Of a stretch of 50,904 nt of DNA, positions 33,623 through 43,575 are shown in pieces. The notes under the pieces were generated by a model. The model saw nothing but the letters and a program-made list of their open reading frames with translations. It was not told the origin of the DNA and made no database searches. Origin of the DNA: an uncultured Bacteroidales bacterium (lineage in GTDB: Bacteria > Bacteroidota > Bacteroidia > Bacteroidales > Paludibacteraceae); assembly GCA_902774995.1 (NCBI GenBank), contig CACYKR010000002.1, positions 1 to 50,904 on the forward strand, written 5' to 3'. Position 1 is the stretch's first letter. The number at the start of each line of letters is the position of its first letter. A program made the position numbers and the translations under genes.

Positions 33623-34729
33623 TTATTCCGGGAACTCCATCAGGTACGCTTTGATGAAGGCGTCTATGTCTCCGTCCATCACGGCGTTGACATTCGACGT
33701 CTGGTAGTTCGTGCGGTGGTCCTTCACGCGGCGGTCGTCGAAGACATAGCTGCGTATCTGGCTGCCCCATTCGATCTTCTTCTTGCCTGCCTCCACCTTC
33801 GCCTGCGCCTGACGCCGTTTCTCCAGCTCTAATTCATACAACTGGCTTCGCAAGTGCCGCAAGGCGTTCTCGCGGTTCTTGGGCTGGTCGCGTGTCTCGG
33901 TGTTCTCGATGACAATCTCATCCGGCTGACCGGTCAAGGGGTTGACGAACTTGTAATGCAGCCGCACGCCGGACTCCACTTTGTTGACGTTCTGACCGCC
34001 GGCGCCCGAGGAGCGGAACGTGTCCCAACTCAGACCTGCCGGGTTCACCTCCACCTCGATGGTGTCGTCAATCAACGGTACTACGAACACGCTCGCAAAA
34101 CTCGTCATACGTTTGCCTTGGGCGTTGTACGGACTCACGCGCACCAGACGGTGAACGCCGTTCTCGCTCTTGAGATAACCGTACGCCATGTCGCCCTCGA
34201 TATTGAAGGTCACGGTCTTGATACCCGCCTCGTCGCCTTCCTGCAGGTTGGCAATCGTCACTTTGTAATCATGCTTCTCGCAATACCGCTGGTACATACG
34301 CATCAGCTGCTCCGCCCAGTCCTGAGCTTCCGTTCCGCCGGCGCCCGCGACGATCTTCAATACTGCCGGCATCTGGTCCTCCTCGTGGCTCAGCATGTTC
34401 TTCATCTCCAGGTCCTCCACCTCCTGCAGGGCCTTGGCGTAAGCGGCATCCACCTCTTCCTCGGTCACGAGTTCCTCTTTGTAATAATCAAAACTGAGCG
34501 ACAGCTCTTCCACTGCCGCGCGTACTCCCTCGTACCCGTCTATCCACCGCTTGATACCTTTCACCTTGCGCATCTGCGCCTCGGCGGCTTTCGCGTCGTC
34601 CCAGAATCCGGGAGCCTGGGTGTGCAACTCTTCTTCCTCCAACTGGATACGCTTCTCGTCTATCTGCAGATACGACTTCAGTTTGTCAGCTCGCTGCTGT
34701 ACATCTTTTAATTGTTCTATTGTTATCAT
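33623..34729 (-). CDS. prfB: Peptide chain release factor 2, no programmed frameshift
   Basis: A 368-residue class-I release factor recognising UAA and UGA. The catalytic GGQ is in SSGAGGQNVNKVES near residue 243. The codon-reading tripeptide region reads VSPYNAQGKRMTSFAS, SPY in place of the classical SPF; I believe this variant is common in Bacteroidota. In many bacteria the gene is interrupted near codon 25 by a CTT-TGA frameshift site that regulates synthesis. Here the corresponding KSYLQID region (TATCTGCAGATA) is uninterrupted, so the autoregulation is absent. ATG at 34729 lies 27 bases from the predicted transcript start. Monocistronic from its own promoter. Confidence 0.95.
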   Translation of the reverse strand: MITIEQLKDVQQRADKLKSYLQIDEKRIQLEEEELHTQAPGFWDDAKAAEAQMRKVKGIKRWIDGYEGVRAAVEELSLSFDYYKEELVTEEEVDAAYAKALQEVEDLEMKNMLSHEEDQMPAVLKIVAGAGGTEAQDWAEQLMRMYQRYCEKHDYKVTIANLQEGDEAGIKTVTFNIEGDMAYGYLKSENGVHRLVRVSPYNAQGKRMTSFASVFVVPLIDDTIEVEVNPAGLSWDTFRSSGAGGQNVNKVESGVRLHYKFVNPLTGQPDEIVIENTETRDQPKNRENALRHLRSQLYELELEKRRQAQAKVEAGKKKIEWGSQIRSYVFDDRRVKDHRTNYQTSNVNAVMDGDIDAFIKAYLMEFPE

Positions 34730-34762
34730 AAGCCTGTTTGTTGCCAATATACAAATCGGGTA

Positions 34763-34793
34763 CAAAGATACAAATAAATTTTCACATACGCAA
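34763..34793 (-). promoter_or_regulatory. Promoter of prfB
   Basis: Minus strand TTGCGTATGT from 34793, 19 bases after TTGC, TATCTTTG (34770-34763). Divergent from the nitroreductase promoter 38 bases away. Confidence 0.8.
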
Positions 34794-34830
34794 GCGCGCG
34801 TTCTTTTTTTGTGAATTTATGGGCAATTAT

Positions 34831-34861
34831 TTGCATATGTAAAAAAAAAGTCGTATCTTTG
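34831..34861 (+). promoter_or_regulatory. Promoter of the nitroreductase gene
   Basis: TTGCATATGT at 34831, 19 bases after TTGC, TATCTTTG at 34854-34861; leader about 13 bases. It may also drive pdxA, alaS and the genes after. Confidence 0.8.
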
Positions 34862-34880
34862 CACGCTAAATTGGAGTATT

Positions 34881-35393
34881 ATGGATTCATTTGAGGAATT
34901 ATGCCGCTCCCGGCGCTCTGTACGTCAGTACAAGGCGCAGCCGGTGGAGCAGGAGAAAATAGATTATATGCTGCGTTGCGCACTCATGTCGCCCTCGTCC
35001 AAACGGACCAATCCATGGGAGTTTGTCGTGGTGCGGGACGAGGCGAAGCTCCGTGCCATGGAGGGCTGCCGGACGTACGGCTCCGGGATGTTCAAAACGG
35101 CGATGGCGGCGATAGTCGTAGCGCTGGACACGACGCTGAGTGACACATGGATGGCGGACGGGGCTATCGCGGCCGAGCATCTGCTCTTGGCGGCGGAGGA
35201 ACAGGGACTCGGCGCCTGCTGGTGCCAGGTATATCAACGCGAGGGCGCGGAGGAACTGATTCGTTCGCTCTGCGGAGTGCCGGAGGACAGAACGATACTT
35301 TGCGTCATCTCCCTCGGATATAAAGACGAGGAGCGCAAGCCCTACGATCCCGCCAAACTGCGCTATGACAAAGTGCATAGCGAGAAATATTAA
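34881..35393 (+). CDS. Nitroreductase-family FMN oxidoreductase
   Basis: A 170-residue FMN-binding protein of the small nitroreductase family, acting as a dimer in the cytosol. Signature segments are ELCRSRRSVRQYKAQPV at the start (FMN phosphate-binding Arg-Arg-Ser), MLRCALMSPSSKRTNPWEFV, an AAEHLLLAAEEQGLGACW helix and VISLGYKDEERKP at the end. The reaction is NAD(P)H-dependent reduction of a quinone, nitro or enone group; the physiological substrate is unknown. The following pdxA starts 27 bases on across a 14-base direct repeat. Confidence 0.88.
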   Translation: MDSFEELCRSRRSVRQYKAQPVEQEKIDYMLRCALMSPSSKRTNPWEFVVVRDEAKLRAMEGCRTYGSGMFKTAMAAIVVALDTTLSDTWMADGAIAAEHLLLAAEEQGLGACWCQVYQREGAEELIRSLCGVPEDRTILCVISLGYKDEERKPYDPAKLRYDKVHSEKY

Positions 35394-35417
35394 TTATTCA
35401 TTGTTAATTATTCATTC
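35390..35417 (+). repeat. Two 14-base direct repeats ahead of pdxA
   Basis: TTAATTATTCATTG then TTAATTATTCATTC, ending 3 bases before the pdxA GTG. The first copy supplies the nitroreductase stop codon. One of several short repeats positioned directly before start codons in this window. Confidence 0.75.
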
Positions 35418-35420
35418 AAA

Positions 35421-36512
35421 GTGAAACCAACAATAGCAATCACAGCCGGCGATACGAACGGCATTGGATACGAAGTGATTATCAAGGCGCTGCTGGAGGC
35501 GCATATGTTTGAGTTGTGCAAGCCGGTGATTTACGGCAACGCCGTGGTGGCGAAGCAGCATATACAGACGCTGGGCGAAGAGTGGCGTAATATTCAGTGG
35601 AACGCCATCGACGACCCGGAGCAGGCGAAAGACGGCCGTCTGAACCTCATTACCTGCTATCCCGATACCACCCCGGTGACGCTCGGCGTCCCTTCGCCGG
35701 AGGCTAACAAAGCCGCCAAGGCGGCGCTCGACCGCGCGTGCAGCGATCTGAAGGAAGGCAAGGTGCAGGCCCTGGTGACTGCCCCAATCAACAAAGAGGC
35801 GCTCAATGGAGGCCATACGGAGTACCTGGAGAAGCTGTTCGGCGGTAATTCGCTGATGATGCTCTGCTCGGGCAACCTGCGCGTGGCGCTTGTTTGCAAC
35901 CACGTGGCGATAGCAGACATTCCTGCGCAGATAACAGAAGAGCGCATACTCGCCAAACTCACCCTCCTCAACGACAGTCTCAAACGTGACTTCGGTATGG
36001 AAAAACCCCGTATCGCCGTCCTCGCTCTTAACCCCCATGCCGGCGATGCCGGACTGCTGGGCAAGGAAGAACAGGAGATCATCGCACCGGCTGTTCAGAA
36101 AGCCAACGAGCAGGGCATATGGGCGTTCGGGCCTTACGCCTCTGACGGATTCTTCGGCAGCGGACATTTTGCGCAGTTTGATGCCGTGCTCGCTATGTAT
36201 CACGACCAGGGACTGATACCTTTCAAGACCCTGGACATGTCAGGTGTGAACTATACCGCGGGGCTCTCCGTGGTACGTACTTCCCCGGACCACGGCACCG
36301 GTTATGACATAGCCGGCAAGAACGAGGCGGACCCCTCATCTATGCGCAACGCCCTCTTCATGGCGGTTGATGTACTCCGTCAGCGTGCAGAGTACGACGA
36401 ACTGCGCGCCAATCCCCTGCCGTTTATCGAACGCGAAGACAAAGAGGGACGGCCCAGAAGAGAATTCATAGATTTCAAAACTACAAGATATAATGACAGC
36501 ACAAGAGATTAG
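35421..36512 (+). CDS. pdxA: 4-hydroxythreonine-4-phosphate dehydrogenase
   Basis: A 363-residue cytosolic enzyme that oxidises 4-phosphohydroxythreonine in DXP-dependent pyridoxal phosphate synthesis. It begins [20 protein letters not shown], matching the GDPAGIGPE motif of PdxA. The three metal-binding His are in [20 protein letters not shown] and [13 protein letters not shown], and the substrate-binding TAPINKEAL is present. It starts with GTG, needed because no ATG lies before the conserved beta strand. The last 20 bases overlap alaS. No pdxJ is adjacent. Confidence 0.93.
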   Translation: MKPTIAITAGDTNGIGYEVIIKALLEAHMFELCKPVIYGNAVVAKQHIQTLGEEWRNIQWNAIDDPEQAKDGRLNLITCYPDTTPVTLGVPSPEANKAAKAALDRACSDLKEGKVQALVTAPINKEALNGGHTEYLEKLFGGNSLMMLCSGNLRVALVCNHVAIADIPAQITEERILAKLTLLNDSLKRDFGMEKPRIAVLALNPHAGDAGLLGKEEQEIIAPAVQKANEQGIWAFGPYASDGFFGSGHFAQFDAVLAMYHDQGLIPFKTLDMSGVNYTAGLSVVRTSPDHGTGYDIAGKNEADPSSMRNALFMAVDVLRQRAEYDELRANPLPFIEREDKEGRPRREFIDFKTTRYNDSTRD

Positions 36513-39096
36513 AAAATCCTTTTTGGATTTCATGGCTTCGAAGGGACACCAAGTCGTTCCCTCCGCGCCGATGGTTATCAAAGATGACCCCACACTGATG
36601 TTCACCAACGCCGGCATGAACCCCTGGAAGGGTATCATCCTCGGCAACGACCCGATCAAATATCCGCGCGTGGCGGACAGTCAGAAATGTCTGCGCGTGA
36701 GCGGAAAGCACAACGACCTGGAGGAGGTAGGGCACGATACTTACCACCACACCATGTTCGAGATGCTGGGTAACTGGTCCTTCGGCGATTATTTCAAACA
36801 GGAGGCGATTGACTTCGCATGGGAGTATATCGTGGATGTGCTCAAGATAGACCCCGCCAACCTCTATGCCACGGTCTTTGAGGGCTCGGAGGAGGAAGGG
36901 CTGGCGCGCGACGATGAGGCGGCTGCTATCTGGGCAAAGCACCTGCCTGCCGACCATATTCTGAACGGCAACAAACATGATAACTTCTGGGAAATGGGCG
37001 AAACTGGTCCGTGCGGTCCGTGCTCGGAGATTCACGTGGACAGCCGTTCCGAGGCAGAGAAAGCCCAAGTGCCCGGACGCGAACTGGTTAACAAAGACCA
37101 CCCGCAGGTCATCGAGATATGGAATATCGTCTTCATGCAGTTCAACCGCAAGGCGGACGGCTCCCTCGAACCGCTGGCAAAGAAAGTGATTGACACGGGT
37201 ATGGGCTTCGAGCGTCTCGTGCGCACCATCCAGGGTAAGACCTCCAACTACGACACCGACGTCTTCCAGCCGATGCTGAAGAAGATCGGCGAGATCTGCG
37301 GTTGCGAGTACGGCAAGGACGAGAAGACCGACATCGCCATGCGTGTCATCGCCGACCATATACGTACGATCGCGTTTGCTATCACGGACGGTCAGCTGCC
37401 CTCGAACGAGAAAGCCGGTTATGTCATCCGCCGAATCCTCCGCCGCGCCGTGCGCTACGGATATACCTTCCTCAACATGCGTGAGGCGTTCCTCTATCAG
37501 CTGGTACCGCAACTGATAGCCGACATGGGCGAGGCGTACCCCGAGCTCGTCAAGCAGCAATCGCAGATAGTGCCGGTCATCAAATCCGAGGAAGAGGCGT
37601 TCCTCCGTACACTCGACAAAGGTATCGGACTCTTGGACAAACTCATGGACGAAGCTAAGAAAGCCGGTAAGACCGAGATCAGCGGCGTCGATGTGTTCAC
37701 TCTCAAGGATACCTACGGTTTCCCGCTCGACCTGACCGAACTGATTCTCCGTGAGAACGGTTTCACTACCAACGAGGAGGAATACAACAAAGCACTCGCC
37801 CATCAGAAAGAAATGGGACGTTCAGCGAACAAACAGGACCTCGGCGACTGGACCGTTCTTGCGGAAGGCGAGACCGAGTTTGTCGGTTACGACGAACTGA
37901 CTTGCGCCACACGCGTGCTCCGTTACCGCCAGGTAAGCCAGAAAGGCAAGACCTTCTATCAGGTGGTATTGAGCAAAACACCGTTCTACGCGGAGATGGG
38001 CGGTGAGATAGGCGATACCGGTACGCTCGGCAATGTTCGTGTGCTGGATACCAAGCGTGAGAACAACCTGCCCGTACACATCCTCACCGAACTGCCGGAA
38101 GGACTCGAAGGAGAACTGACCGCTACTGTGGACGCTGAGAAACGTCAGGCGATCATGTGCAACCACACGGCTACCCATATTCTCCATTACGCCCTGCGTC
38201 AAGTGTTAGGGCAGCATGTGGAGCAGAAGGGTTCGCTCGTTACTGCCGACAGCCTGCGTTTTGACTTCTCCCATTTCCAGAAAGTGACGCCCGAAGAGCT
38301 CCGCGAGGTGGAACGTCTGGCCAACCGGCTCATCCGTCAGGACCTCCGACTGGAGGAGAGCCGTCATACGCCTATAGCTGAGGCGAAGGCAATGGGGGCT
38401 ATGGCGCTCTTTGGTGAGAAATACGGCGATGACGTGCGCGTCATCAAATACGGTCCGTCCATCGAGCTCTGCGGCGGTTGTCACGTGCCTTCCACCGGTA
38501 AGATTGGCTCCGTGCGTATCGTGATGGAGACCTCCGTAGCAGCAGGCGTACGCCGTATAGAAGCAGTCACGGCGGCAAAAGCCGACGAACTCTACTACAC
38601 CCAGCAGGACATGCTTGTCGGGCTGCGCGCACTCTTCAACAACGCGCCGGACTTGGCTGGCGCTATCCGTAAGTCCATCGAGGAGAACGCCGGACTCAAG
38701 AAAGAGATAGAAACCTTCATGGCGGAGAAGGTTGAGCGCTTCCGCGACGAACTCGTCAACCGCGCTGAGGACTTCAACGGCATCAGACTGGTACGTCTGC
38801 AAGGGGAGATGAACCCGGAGATGATACGCGGTGTCATGCCGCTCCTCCGTGGTAAGTTCACCGACGTCAAGTTCGCCGTGGTGGGGGCTACCCAATACGA
38901 AGGCAAACCGACGATTGCCGTCTTCCTCTCGCAGCCGCTTGTAGAGGCAGGCAAGAATGCCGGCGCAATGATTAAGTCCGCTGCCAAACTCATTCAGGGA
39001 GGCGGTGGCGGTCAGCCGTGGATGGCTACTGCCGGCGGGCGTGACGTCAACGGACTCAATGCCGCTATGGAAGAGTTGCTCGCTGCGCTGCAATAA
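36493..39096 (+). CDS. alaS: Alanine--tRNA ligase
   Basis: An 867-residue class-II aminoacyl-tRNA synthetase charging tRNA-Ala. Catalytic domain: [15 protein letters not shown] and [20 protein letters not shown]; motif 3 region [14 protein letters not shown]. The editing domain carries the zinc site [13 protein letters not shown] and [10 protein letters not shown]. The C-terminal domain ends [14 protein letters not shown]. Length is typical. The ATG lies inside the 3' end of pdxA, giving a 20-base overlap and probable translational coupling. Followed after 32 bases by the GtrA-like gene. Confidence 0.97.
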   Translation: MTAQEIRKSFLDFMASKGHQVVPSAPMVIKDDPTLMFTNAGMNPWKGIILGNDPIKYPRVADSQKCLRVSGKHNDLEEVGHDTYHHTMFEMLGNWSFGDYFKQEAIDFAWEYIVDVLKIDPANLYATVFEGSEEEGLARDDEAAAIWAKHLPADHILNGNKHDNFWEMGETGPCGPCSEIHVDSRSEAEKAQVPGRELVNKDHPQVIEIWNIVFMQFNRKADGSLEPLAKKVIDTGMGFERLVRTIQGKTSNYDTDVFQPMLKKIGEICGCEYGKDEKTDIAMRVIADHIRTIAFAITDGQLPSNEKAGYVIRRILRRAVRYGYTFLNMREAFLYQLVPQLIADMGEAYPELVKQQSQIVPVIKSEEEAFLRTLDKGIGLLDKLMDEAKKAGKTEISGVDVFTLKDTYGFPLDLTELILRENGFTTNEEEYNKALAHQKEMGRSANKQDLGDWTVLAEGETEFVGYDELTCATRVLRYRQVSQKGKTFYQVVLSKTPFYAEMGGEIGDTGTLGNVRVLDTKRENNLPVHILTELPEGLEGELTATVDAEKRQAIMCNHTATHILHYALRQVLGQHVEQKGSLVTADSLRFDFSHFQKVTPEELREVERLANRLIRQDLRLEESRHTPIAEAKAMGAMALFGEKYGDDVRVIKYGPSIELCGGCHVPSTGKIGSVRIVMETSVAAGVRRIEAVTAAKADELYYTQQDMLVGLRALFNNAPDLAGAIRKSIEENAGLKKEIETFMAEKVERFRDELVNRAEDFNGIRLVRLQGEMNPEMIRGVMPLLRGKFTDVKFAVVGATQYEGKPTIAVFLSQPLVEAGKNAGAMIKSAAKLIQGGGGGQPWMATAGGRDVNGLNAAMEELLAALQ

Positions 39097-39128
39097 ATGT
39101 GAAAATGCGTAAATGAATAAATGTGAAA

Positions 39129-39554
39129 ATGAAGCTCCCGACCCGATATCTCCCGGATAAGACCCGTAGTGCCGTGCGATTCTTCTTCGTCGGCACCACG
39201 GGCGCTGTACTGCAGACGTGGTTCTTCATGGCGGCGCTGACGGTCATGGGCGAACCCGATAAAGGCACGGCGTTGTACTACGTCGCTTTCGGCATCGGAT
39301 ATATCCTGGAGATGATCCCGAATTATTTCTTCTCGAATTGGTACACCTTCAACACGAAACCCACGAAGAAGAACGCAGGAGGATTCCTCTTTGCGCGGGC
39401 AATCAACCTCGTCGTGCAGTTCGGTCTGCTGCCATTAGCACTGGCAGCTTTCCCATCTTGGCGGGATGACCTCATCAGTATCTTCGTCATCTTCATCGGA
39501 GGCTGCATCAACTACTTAATCTGTCTTATCTTCTTTAAGAAACCCAAATCATGA
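39129..39554 (+). CDS. GtrA-family membrane protein
   Basis: A 141-residue inner-membrane protein with four hydrophobic segments, beginning with RFFFVGTTGAVLQTWFFMAA and containing the family's IPNYFFSNWYTFNTK loop and a GGCINYLICLIFF terminal helix. GtrA-like proteins are thought to flip or help transfer lipid-linked sugars. The ATG at 39129 is chosen; an alternative GTG at 39123 adds two residues. AAATGTGAAAATG occurs twice just before and across the start. It overlaps the deaminase gene by 4 bases. Confidence 0.88.
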   Translation: MKLPTRYLPDKTRSAVRFFFVGTTGAVLQTWFFMAALTVMGEPDKGTALYYVAFGIGYILEMIPNYFFSNWYTFNTKPTKKNAGGFLFARAINLVVQFGLLPLALAAFPSWRDDLISIFVIFIGGCINYLICLIFFKKPKS

Positions 39555-40831
39555 AAATCTACAGAGCCAATATTATCCATACCCCTACGCCCCATAAACT
39601 GGAGATCATTGAGCACGGGTATGTGGCGGTCAAATCGAACGGACTTATAGAGGGCGTGTACCGCGAACTGCCTGAAAACATGGACTGGCGGCGACAAGTC
39701 ATGGATTTCGGAGACCGTCTCCTCATTCCCGCCTTCAACGACCTCCATGTCCATGCGCCGCAGTACCGGAATATGGGACTGGCACTCGACCTCGAACTGC
39801 TCCCTTGGCTCAATACCTATACTTTCCCCGAGGAAACCAAATACGCTGACCCCGAATATGCCCGGCGACTCTATCGTCGTTTTGTACACGAGCTATGGAT
39901 GCAGGGTACGATGCGTTCTGCCGTCTTCGGTACGATCCATCCGGAGTCCACACGTATCTTGGCGGACCTCTTCGTCCAGGCGGGCATGGGCGCTTTTGTC
40001 GGACTCGTCGGCATGAACCGCAACAGCCCCGACACTTTGCAGAACACCACCGCCGGACTCATCGAAGGCATACGTATGCTCAAGACCCACCTCGACGAAC
40101 ACGGCAATGACGGACTCGTACGGCCGATTATCACGCCGCGCTTCGTGCCTTCCTGCTCTGATAAGATGCTGCGCGCCTTGGGCGAGTACGCCGCCGAGAC
40201 GGGGATGCCCGTACAGTCGCACCTCTCCGAGAACCGCTCGGAGATAGATTGGGTAAAAGAGCTCGAACCCGACTCCACCTGCTACGGAGATGCCTACAAC
40301 CGCTACGGACTCTTCGGACAGACGCCGACCCTCATGGCGCATTGCTGTTATACCGACGGAGAGGAAATGGAACTCATGCGCAAGAACGGCGTCTATGTCG
40401 TCCACTGCCCGATGTCCAACAGCAACCTCTCGTCCGGCATGGCGCCTATACGCAAGTTCCTCAACGCCGGTATCCACGTAGCCCTCGGTACAGACGTCTC
40501 CGCCGGACACCATATGTCTATGCTGCGCGTCATGCAGTACGCTATACAGGTCTCCAAACTCAACTACGCCCAGACGCGCGGCGAGATGTCTTTCCTGACG
40601 TTGCCGGAGGTCTTCTATCTCGCTACCAAGGCCGGAGGCTCGTTCTTCGGAAAAGTAGGCTCTTTCGAACCCGGTTACGAGTTCGACGCGTTGCTTATTG
40701 ACGACCGGTATCTCAATTTCGACAACTACACCCTCCCCCAACGGCTCGAACGGTATATCTACCTCGGCGACGACCGCGACATCAAACGCCGCTACTGCCG
40801 CGGCATCGAAATATCCGAACCCGTCTTCTAA
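39551..40831 (+). CDS. guaD: Guanine deaminase (amidohydrolase family)
   Basis: A 426-residue zinc hydrolase that converts guanine to xanthine. The metal site is FNDLHVHAPQYRNMG near residue 62; substrate-binding RFVPSCSDKM at about 196; HLSENRSEIDW near 222; AHCCYTDGEEMELM; and the catalytic Asp in LGTDVSAGHHMSML. The N-terminal strand sets the composite beta domain. These blocks together distinguish guanine deaminase from chlorohydrolase relatives. The start overlaps the gtrA stop (ATGA), indicating coupling. Confidence 0.92.
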   Translation: MKIYRANIIHTPTPHKLEIIEHGYVAVKSNGLIEGVYRELPENMDWRRQVMDFGDRLLIPAFNDLHVHAPQYRNMGLALDLELLPWLNTYTFPEETKYADPEYARRLYRRFVHELWMQGTMRSAVFGTIHPESTRILADLFVQAGMGAFVGLVGMNRNSPDTLQNTTAGLIEGIRMLKTHLDEHGNDGLVRPIITPRFVPSCSDKMLRALGEYAAETGMPVQSHLSENRSEIDWVKELEPDSTCYGDAYNRYGLFGQTPTLMAHCCYTDGEEMELMRKNGVYVVHCPMSNSNLSSGMAPIRKFLNAGIHVALGTDVSAGHHMSMLRVMQYAIQVSKLNYAQTRGEMSFLTLPEVFYLATKAGGSFFGKVGSFEPGYEFDALLIDDRYLNFDNYTLPQRLERYIYLGDDRDIKRRYCRGIEISEPVF

Positions 40832-40836
40832 TCCCG

Positions 40837-41352
40837 ATGACTGCTAAAGATAACATAGACCACCTCTGGGGCTTTGCACTGCTGCCTGACGCGTTTCCTT
40901 ACCCTTGCCGTGGTGAGGAGAACCCGATGACGCTTGTCTGCCAGGCTCGGTGGAATGAAGGTATCGTGTGTATCTTTGCCGATCTGGATTATTTCTTCGG
41001 CGACATAGAGGCGGACGGCGGACATCTGGGAGAGTGGGGCAGGGACTATTTCAAGGTGGTCTATACAGCAGCGGATAAGCCCCTGCACCTCCATGAGATC
41101 CGTTACCCGGACGGAACACCGGCGGTGCCGGAGTCACGGCCTTTGGGCGATACCTTCCTGCATCCGCCTACCTGTTGGCAGGACGAACTGGAACAGGATT
41201 TCCCCGGGTATGAAATATTGCTGCAACTGGAGGAAGATGAAGAGATAGGATTGCGGTTCTACGACTGCGGCACGCTGTTCTTCCTCATCCGCCCCGAAGA
41301 CCTCGCAGCGCACCATTTTGACCGCGTCCGGTGTGTCCTGTATTCCTACTAA
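40837..41352 (+). CDS. YwqG-like (DUF1963) protein
   Basis: A 171-residue cytosolic protein. The C-terminal third (EILLQLEEDEEIGLRFYDCG then FFLIRPEDLAAHHFDRVRCV) follows the DUF1963 pattern of a final LLQ strand, a small loop with an acidic residue, FFI, an acidic loop and V-x-x-x-x-x-Y. The middle matches too (NPMTLVCQARWNEGIVCIFA, then YFKVVYTA). The family is uncharacterised. It starts 5 bases after the deaminase gene and leads a group of four small soluble genes. Confidence 0.65.
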   Translation: MTAKDNIDHLWGFALLPDAFPYPCRGEENPMTLVCQARWNEGIVCIFADLDYFFGDIEADGGHLGEWGRDYFKVVYTAADKPLHLHEIRYPDGTPAVPESRPLGDTFLHPPTCWQDELEQDFPGYEILLQLEEDEEIGLRFYDCGTLFFLIRPEDLAAHHFDRVRCVLYSY

Positions 41353-41372
41353 TAAATCATAAATCATAAATA
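41352..41372 (+). repeat. Three heptamer repeats before the Sel1-like gene
   Basis: ATAAATC, ATAAATC, ATAAATA, 10-30 bases ahead of the ATG at 41382 and overlapping the previous stop by one base. Confidence 0.7.
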
Positions 41373-41381
41373 GTACTTGCA

Positions 41382-42566
41382 ATGACACCTCTTTTCACAG
41401 ATTATCTCGCCCAAAACGACATCAATGGGTACCTGACCGCGTTACACCGGGAAGCCGATAGCGGAGACGCTCCTTCGCTGCGTATCTTACTCTACCTCTC
41501 CGTCATGGTTTCCGAGGTGGAGGATGCAATGGACTACGTCGATAAACTCATGACTATTGACGATGACTATGTCTTTGCTGTATGGCCTTACATGTCCGCT
41601 GCTATTAACGAACTGAACGAGGAACTCGGTACCTGTGATGATGACGAGAAGTATAAATACGCCCTCGGTGCGAAGTTCAAGACCGCCCTCAACACCGGCG
41701 ACATGGAGTATGAGAAAGAGCATCCCGGCTTCGAGTCCCCCTTCCGGCTCTTTGGTGACAAGATTATTATCCTCCAGCGTGCCTACCTCCACCATGTAGG
41801 CCAGCAGACCTATCCCGTGATAGACGACAGCGTGGCGACCAAGCCCTGCGCGCCGAAGGAGAAAATAGACTACTGGTACAGCCTCTACCGTCGCAGTGAC
41901 TGCTCGGCGAACCAAGAGACGATCTACAACGACGCCAAGCCTTACGCCGAGCAGGGCGACCCGGACGCGATGCTTGTTGTCGGATACCTGCTCGCCCACG
42001 GCATAGAGACCAAATACGACAGCCCGCGCGTTACTATTCTTCGCGCCAACCCGGATTTCGCGTTGCCTTTTCTCCGCCGCGCTGCAGACGCCGGACTACC
42101 CGAAGCATGCTGGGAGACGGCGGCTGCTCTCTTCCGCAAAAAAGAGACTGAGAGCGAAGCACTGGGCTGGCAGTACGTGGAGAAAGGGGCGGAAATGGAT
42201 AATAAAGATTGTCTGCGTTGCCTGTTCGGGCGCTACGAAGGCAAGGACGACGCAACAGCGTTTGGCTATCTGGTGCGCCTTGCCGCCCAAACACACACCC
42301 ACGAATACAAACTCACCCTCGCCGAGTGGTACGAGAAAGGCCGCGGCTGCGAGAAGGACGAGAAGAAAGCCTTCGAGCTGGTAGAATACGTCTGGAAGAA
42401 CTCTTCCGCTTCCCCCTACGACAGCAGTCAGGAGGACTCCGTCGGAATGCTCTGCCGCTATCTGCGCGAAGGTATCGGTTGTACCCCTGACCCTAAGCGC
42501 GCAGAGGACATCTACCATTGGCACCAAGACGCCGAGGACCGCATGTGGGAAATGCTAACCAGGTAA
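41382..42566 (+). CDS. Sel1-like/TPR helical repeat protein
   Basis: A 394-residue cytosolic protein of helical repeats. Sel1-type pairs are visible in EQGDPDAMLVVGYLLAHG, then FALPFLRRAADAGLPEACWE, LTLAEWYEKGRGCEKDEKKA and LCRYLREGIGCTPDPKRAED. The N-terminal 150 residues are helical and acidic without a clear repeat. Sel1-like proteins are protein-interaction scaffolds; nothing identifies the partner. No signal peptide. Part of the group of small soluble genes from 40837 to 43533. Confidence 0.75.
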   Translation: MTPLFTDYLAQNDINGYLTALHREADSGDAPSLRILLYLSVMVSEVEDAMDYVDKLMTIDDDYVFAVWPYMSAAINELNEELGTCDDDEKYKYALGAKFKTALNTGDMEYEKEHPGFESPFRLFGDKIIILQRAYLHHVGQQTYPVIDDSVATKPCAPKEKIDYWYSLYRRSDCSANQETIYNDAKPYAEQGDPDAMLVVGYLLAHGIETKYDSPRVTILRANPDFALPFLRRAADAGLPEACWETAAALFRKKETESEALGWQYVEKGAEMDNKDCLRCLFGRYEGKDDATAFGYLVRLAAQTHTHEYKLTLAEWYEKGRGCEKDEKKAFELVEYVWKNSSASPYDSSQEDSVGMLCRYLREGIGCTPDPKRAEDIYHWHQDAEDRMWEMLTR

Positions 42567-42587
42567 TTGAGAATTAAATTATTGACT

Positions 42588-42908
42588 ATGGCTAAAATCA
42601 CTGTTACCGGCTACGAAGTAGCCTGCGATCCGGGTATCAATCATTTCACGACCTACAAAGGCGAACCGATTGACGTCAACGATATTCAGCCCGGTATGAA
42701 TCTGGAGCGACTGATTACCGATTCGTGGTGGCGCAGCGCAGTCAGTCATAAACTCGCAGCGCTGACCCTTGTCGAACTGCGTGACACCGGCGTAGTCCTC
42801 CACTACGGCATCAACGACATCTTCGTCGAGTTCGGCCACTCCAAACAGATTGACAAGGTCGGCCTGAGTTACGCCTACGGCGAACTGTGGGTCAAAGTAG
42901 AACCATAA
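42588..42908 (+). CDS. Small soluble protein of unknown function
   Basis: A 106-residue protein, not recognised. It is predicted to be mostly beta strand, for example MAKITVTGYEVACDPGINHF, and LAALTLVELRDTGVVLHYGI, with an aromatic strand GLSYAYGELWVKVEP at the end. No signal peptide, membrane segment or known motif is seen. The ATG at 42588 is preferred over a TTG at 42567. It lies between the Sel1-like gene and another unknown gene, 13 bases before the latter. Codon use resembles the neighbours, supporting a real gene. Confidence 0.7.
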   Translation: MAKITVTGYEVACDPGINHFTTYKGEPIDVNDIQPGMNLERLITDSWWRSAVSHKLAALTLVELRDTGVVLHYGINDIFVEFGHSKQIDKVGLSYAYGELWVKVEP

Positions 42909-42921
42909 AAAACTTACTGAT

Positions 42922-43533
42922 ATGGAAACACTACAATCTACTCCCGAGGCATTAGAGAAATATGCCCGGATCTGCTATGAGTATTGCGAGAAAGCCCAAA
43001 AGATTCTGCAAGAACAAGACGACCCCGGCCCCATTACCGGTTGGGCGCGTGAAGTGATTGTCTATGCCAAGCACCTCGGACAGTTCGAGCACATGCTGGG
43101 AGCGGCGTACGTCGTCACGCGAGATATGGCGGAGTGCCTCTTCGACCATCCGCGCCTCTTGCTCGAACTCAAGGAGACCGAACTGGAAATCCTGGAATAT
43201 ATAGAGGCGGTCGAGCACCATGATCTGGAAATCACCGATGACCTTCGTGCCGAGGTCAACACCCTGCGCCATAATATACAGGCCGCAGATGAAGGACGAT
43301 GGGAGGCCATTATTACGAACAGTCATTTGAACCACGACCCCGTGGAGTGGACCAAAGAGTACGAAGAGGTCATTGACGAAGCCGACCACGAAGCGTATTC
43401 GCACCTCACGGACGTACCTCGCGGAATGGGTTTCTGCTTCGCCTATTGGGCGGAGAAAAGCAAAGCCCTCGCACGCCGCGGCATCGACTGGAGCAGCCCC
43501 TCCCGCATGAACCCCGGAGTCTTGTTTGATTAA
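42922..43533 (+). CDS. Acidic helical protein of unknown function
   Basis: A 203-residue protein, not recognised. It is acidic and probably all-helical (PEALEKYARICYEYCEKAQK; LLLELKETELEILEYIEAVE; WTKEYEEVIDEADHEAYSHL) and ends in a less helical stretch WAEKSKALARRGIDWSSPSR. No export signal. With the three genes before it, it resembles the loose clusters of small acidic soluble proteins found near toxin-immunity loci, but there is no toxin in view, so this is only a thought. A 42-base A-rich gap follows. Confidence 0.7.
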   Translation: METLQSTPEALEKYARICYEYCEKAQKILQEQDDPGPITGWAREVIVYAKHLGQFEHMLGAAYVVTRDMAECLFDHPRLLLELKETELEILEYIEAVEHHDLEITDDLRAEVNTLRHNIQAADEGRWEAIITNSHLNHDPVEWTKEYEEVIDEADHEAYSHLTDVPRGMGFCFAYWAEKSKALARRGIDWSSPSRMNPGVLFD

Positions 43534-43575
43534 TTACAATGAAAAGTGAAAAATGAAAAAACGAAAGGCATAGTT

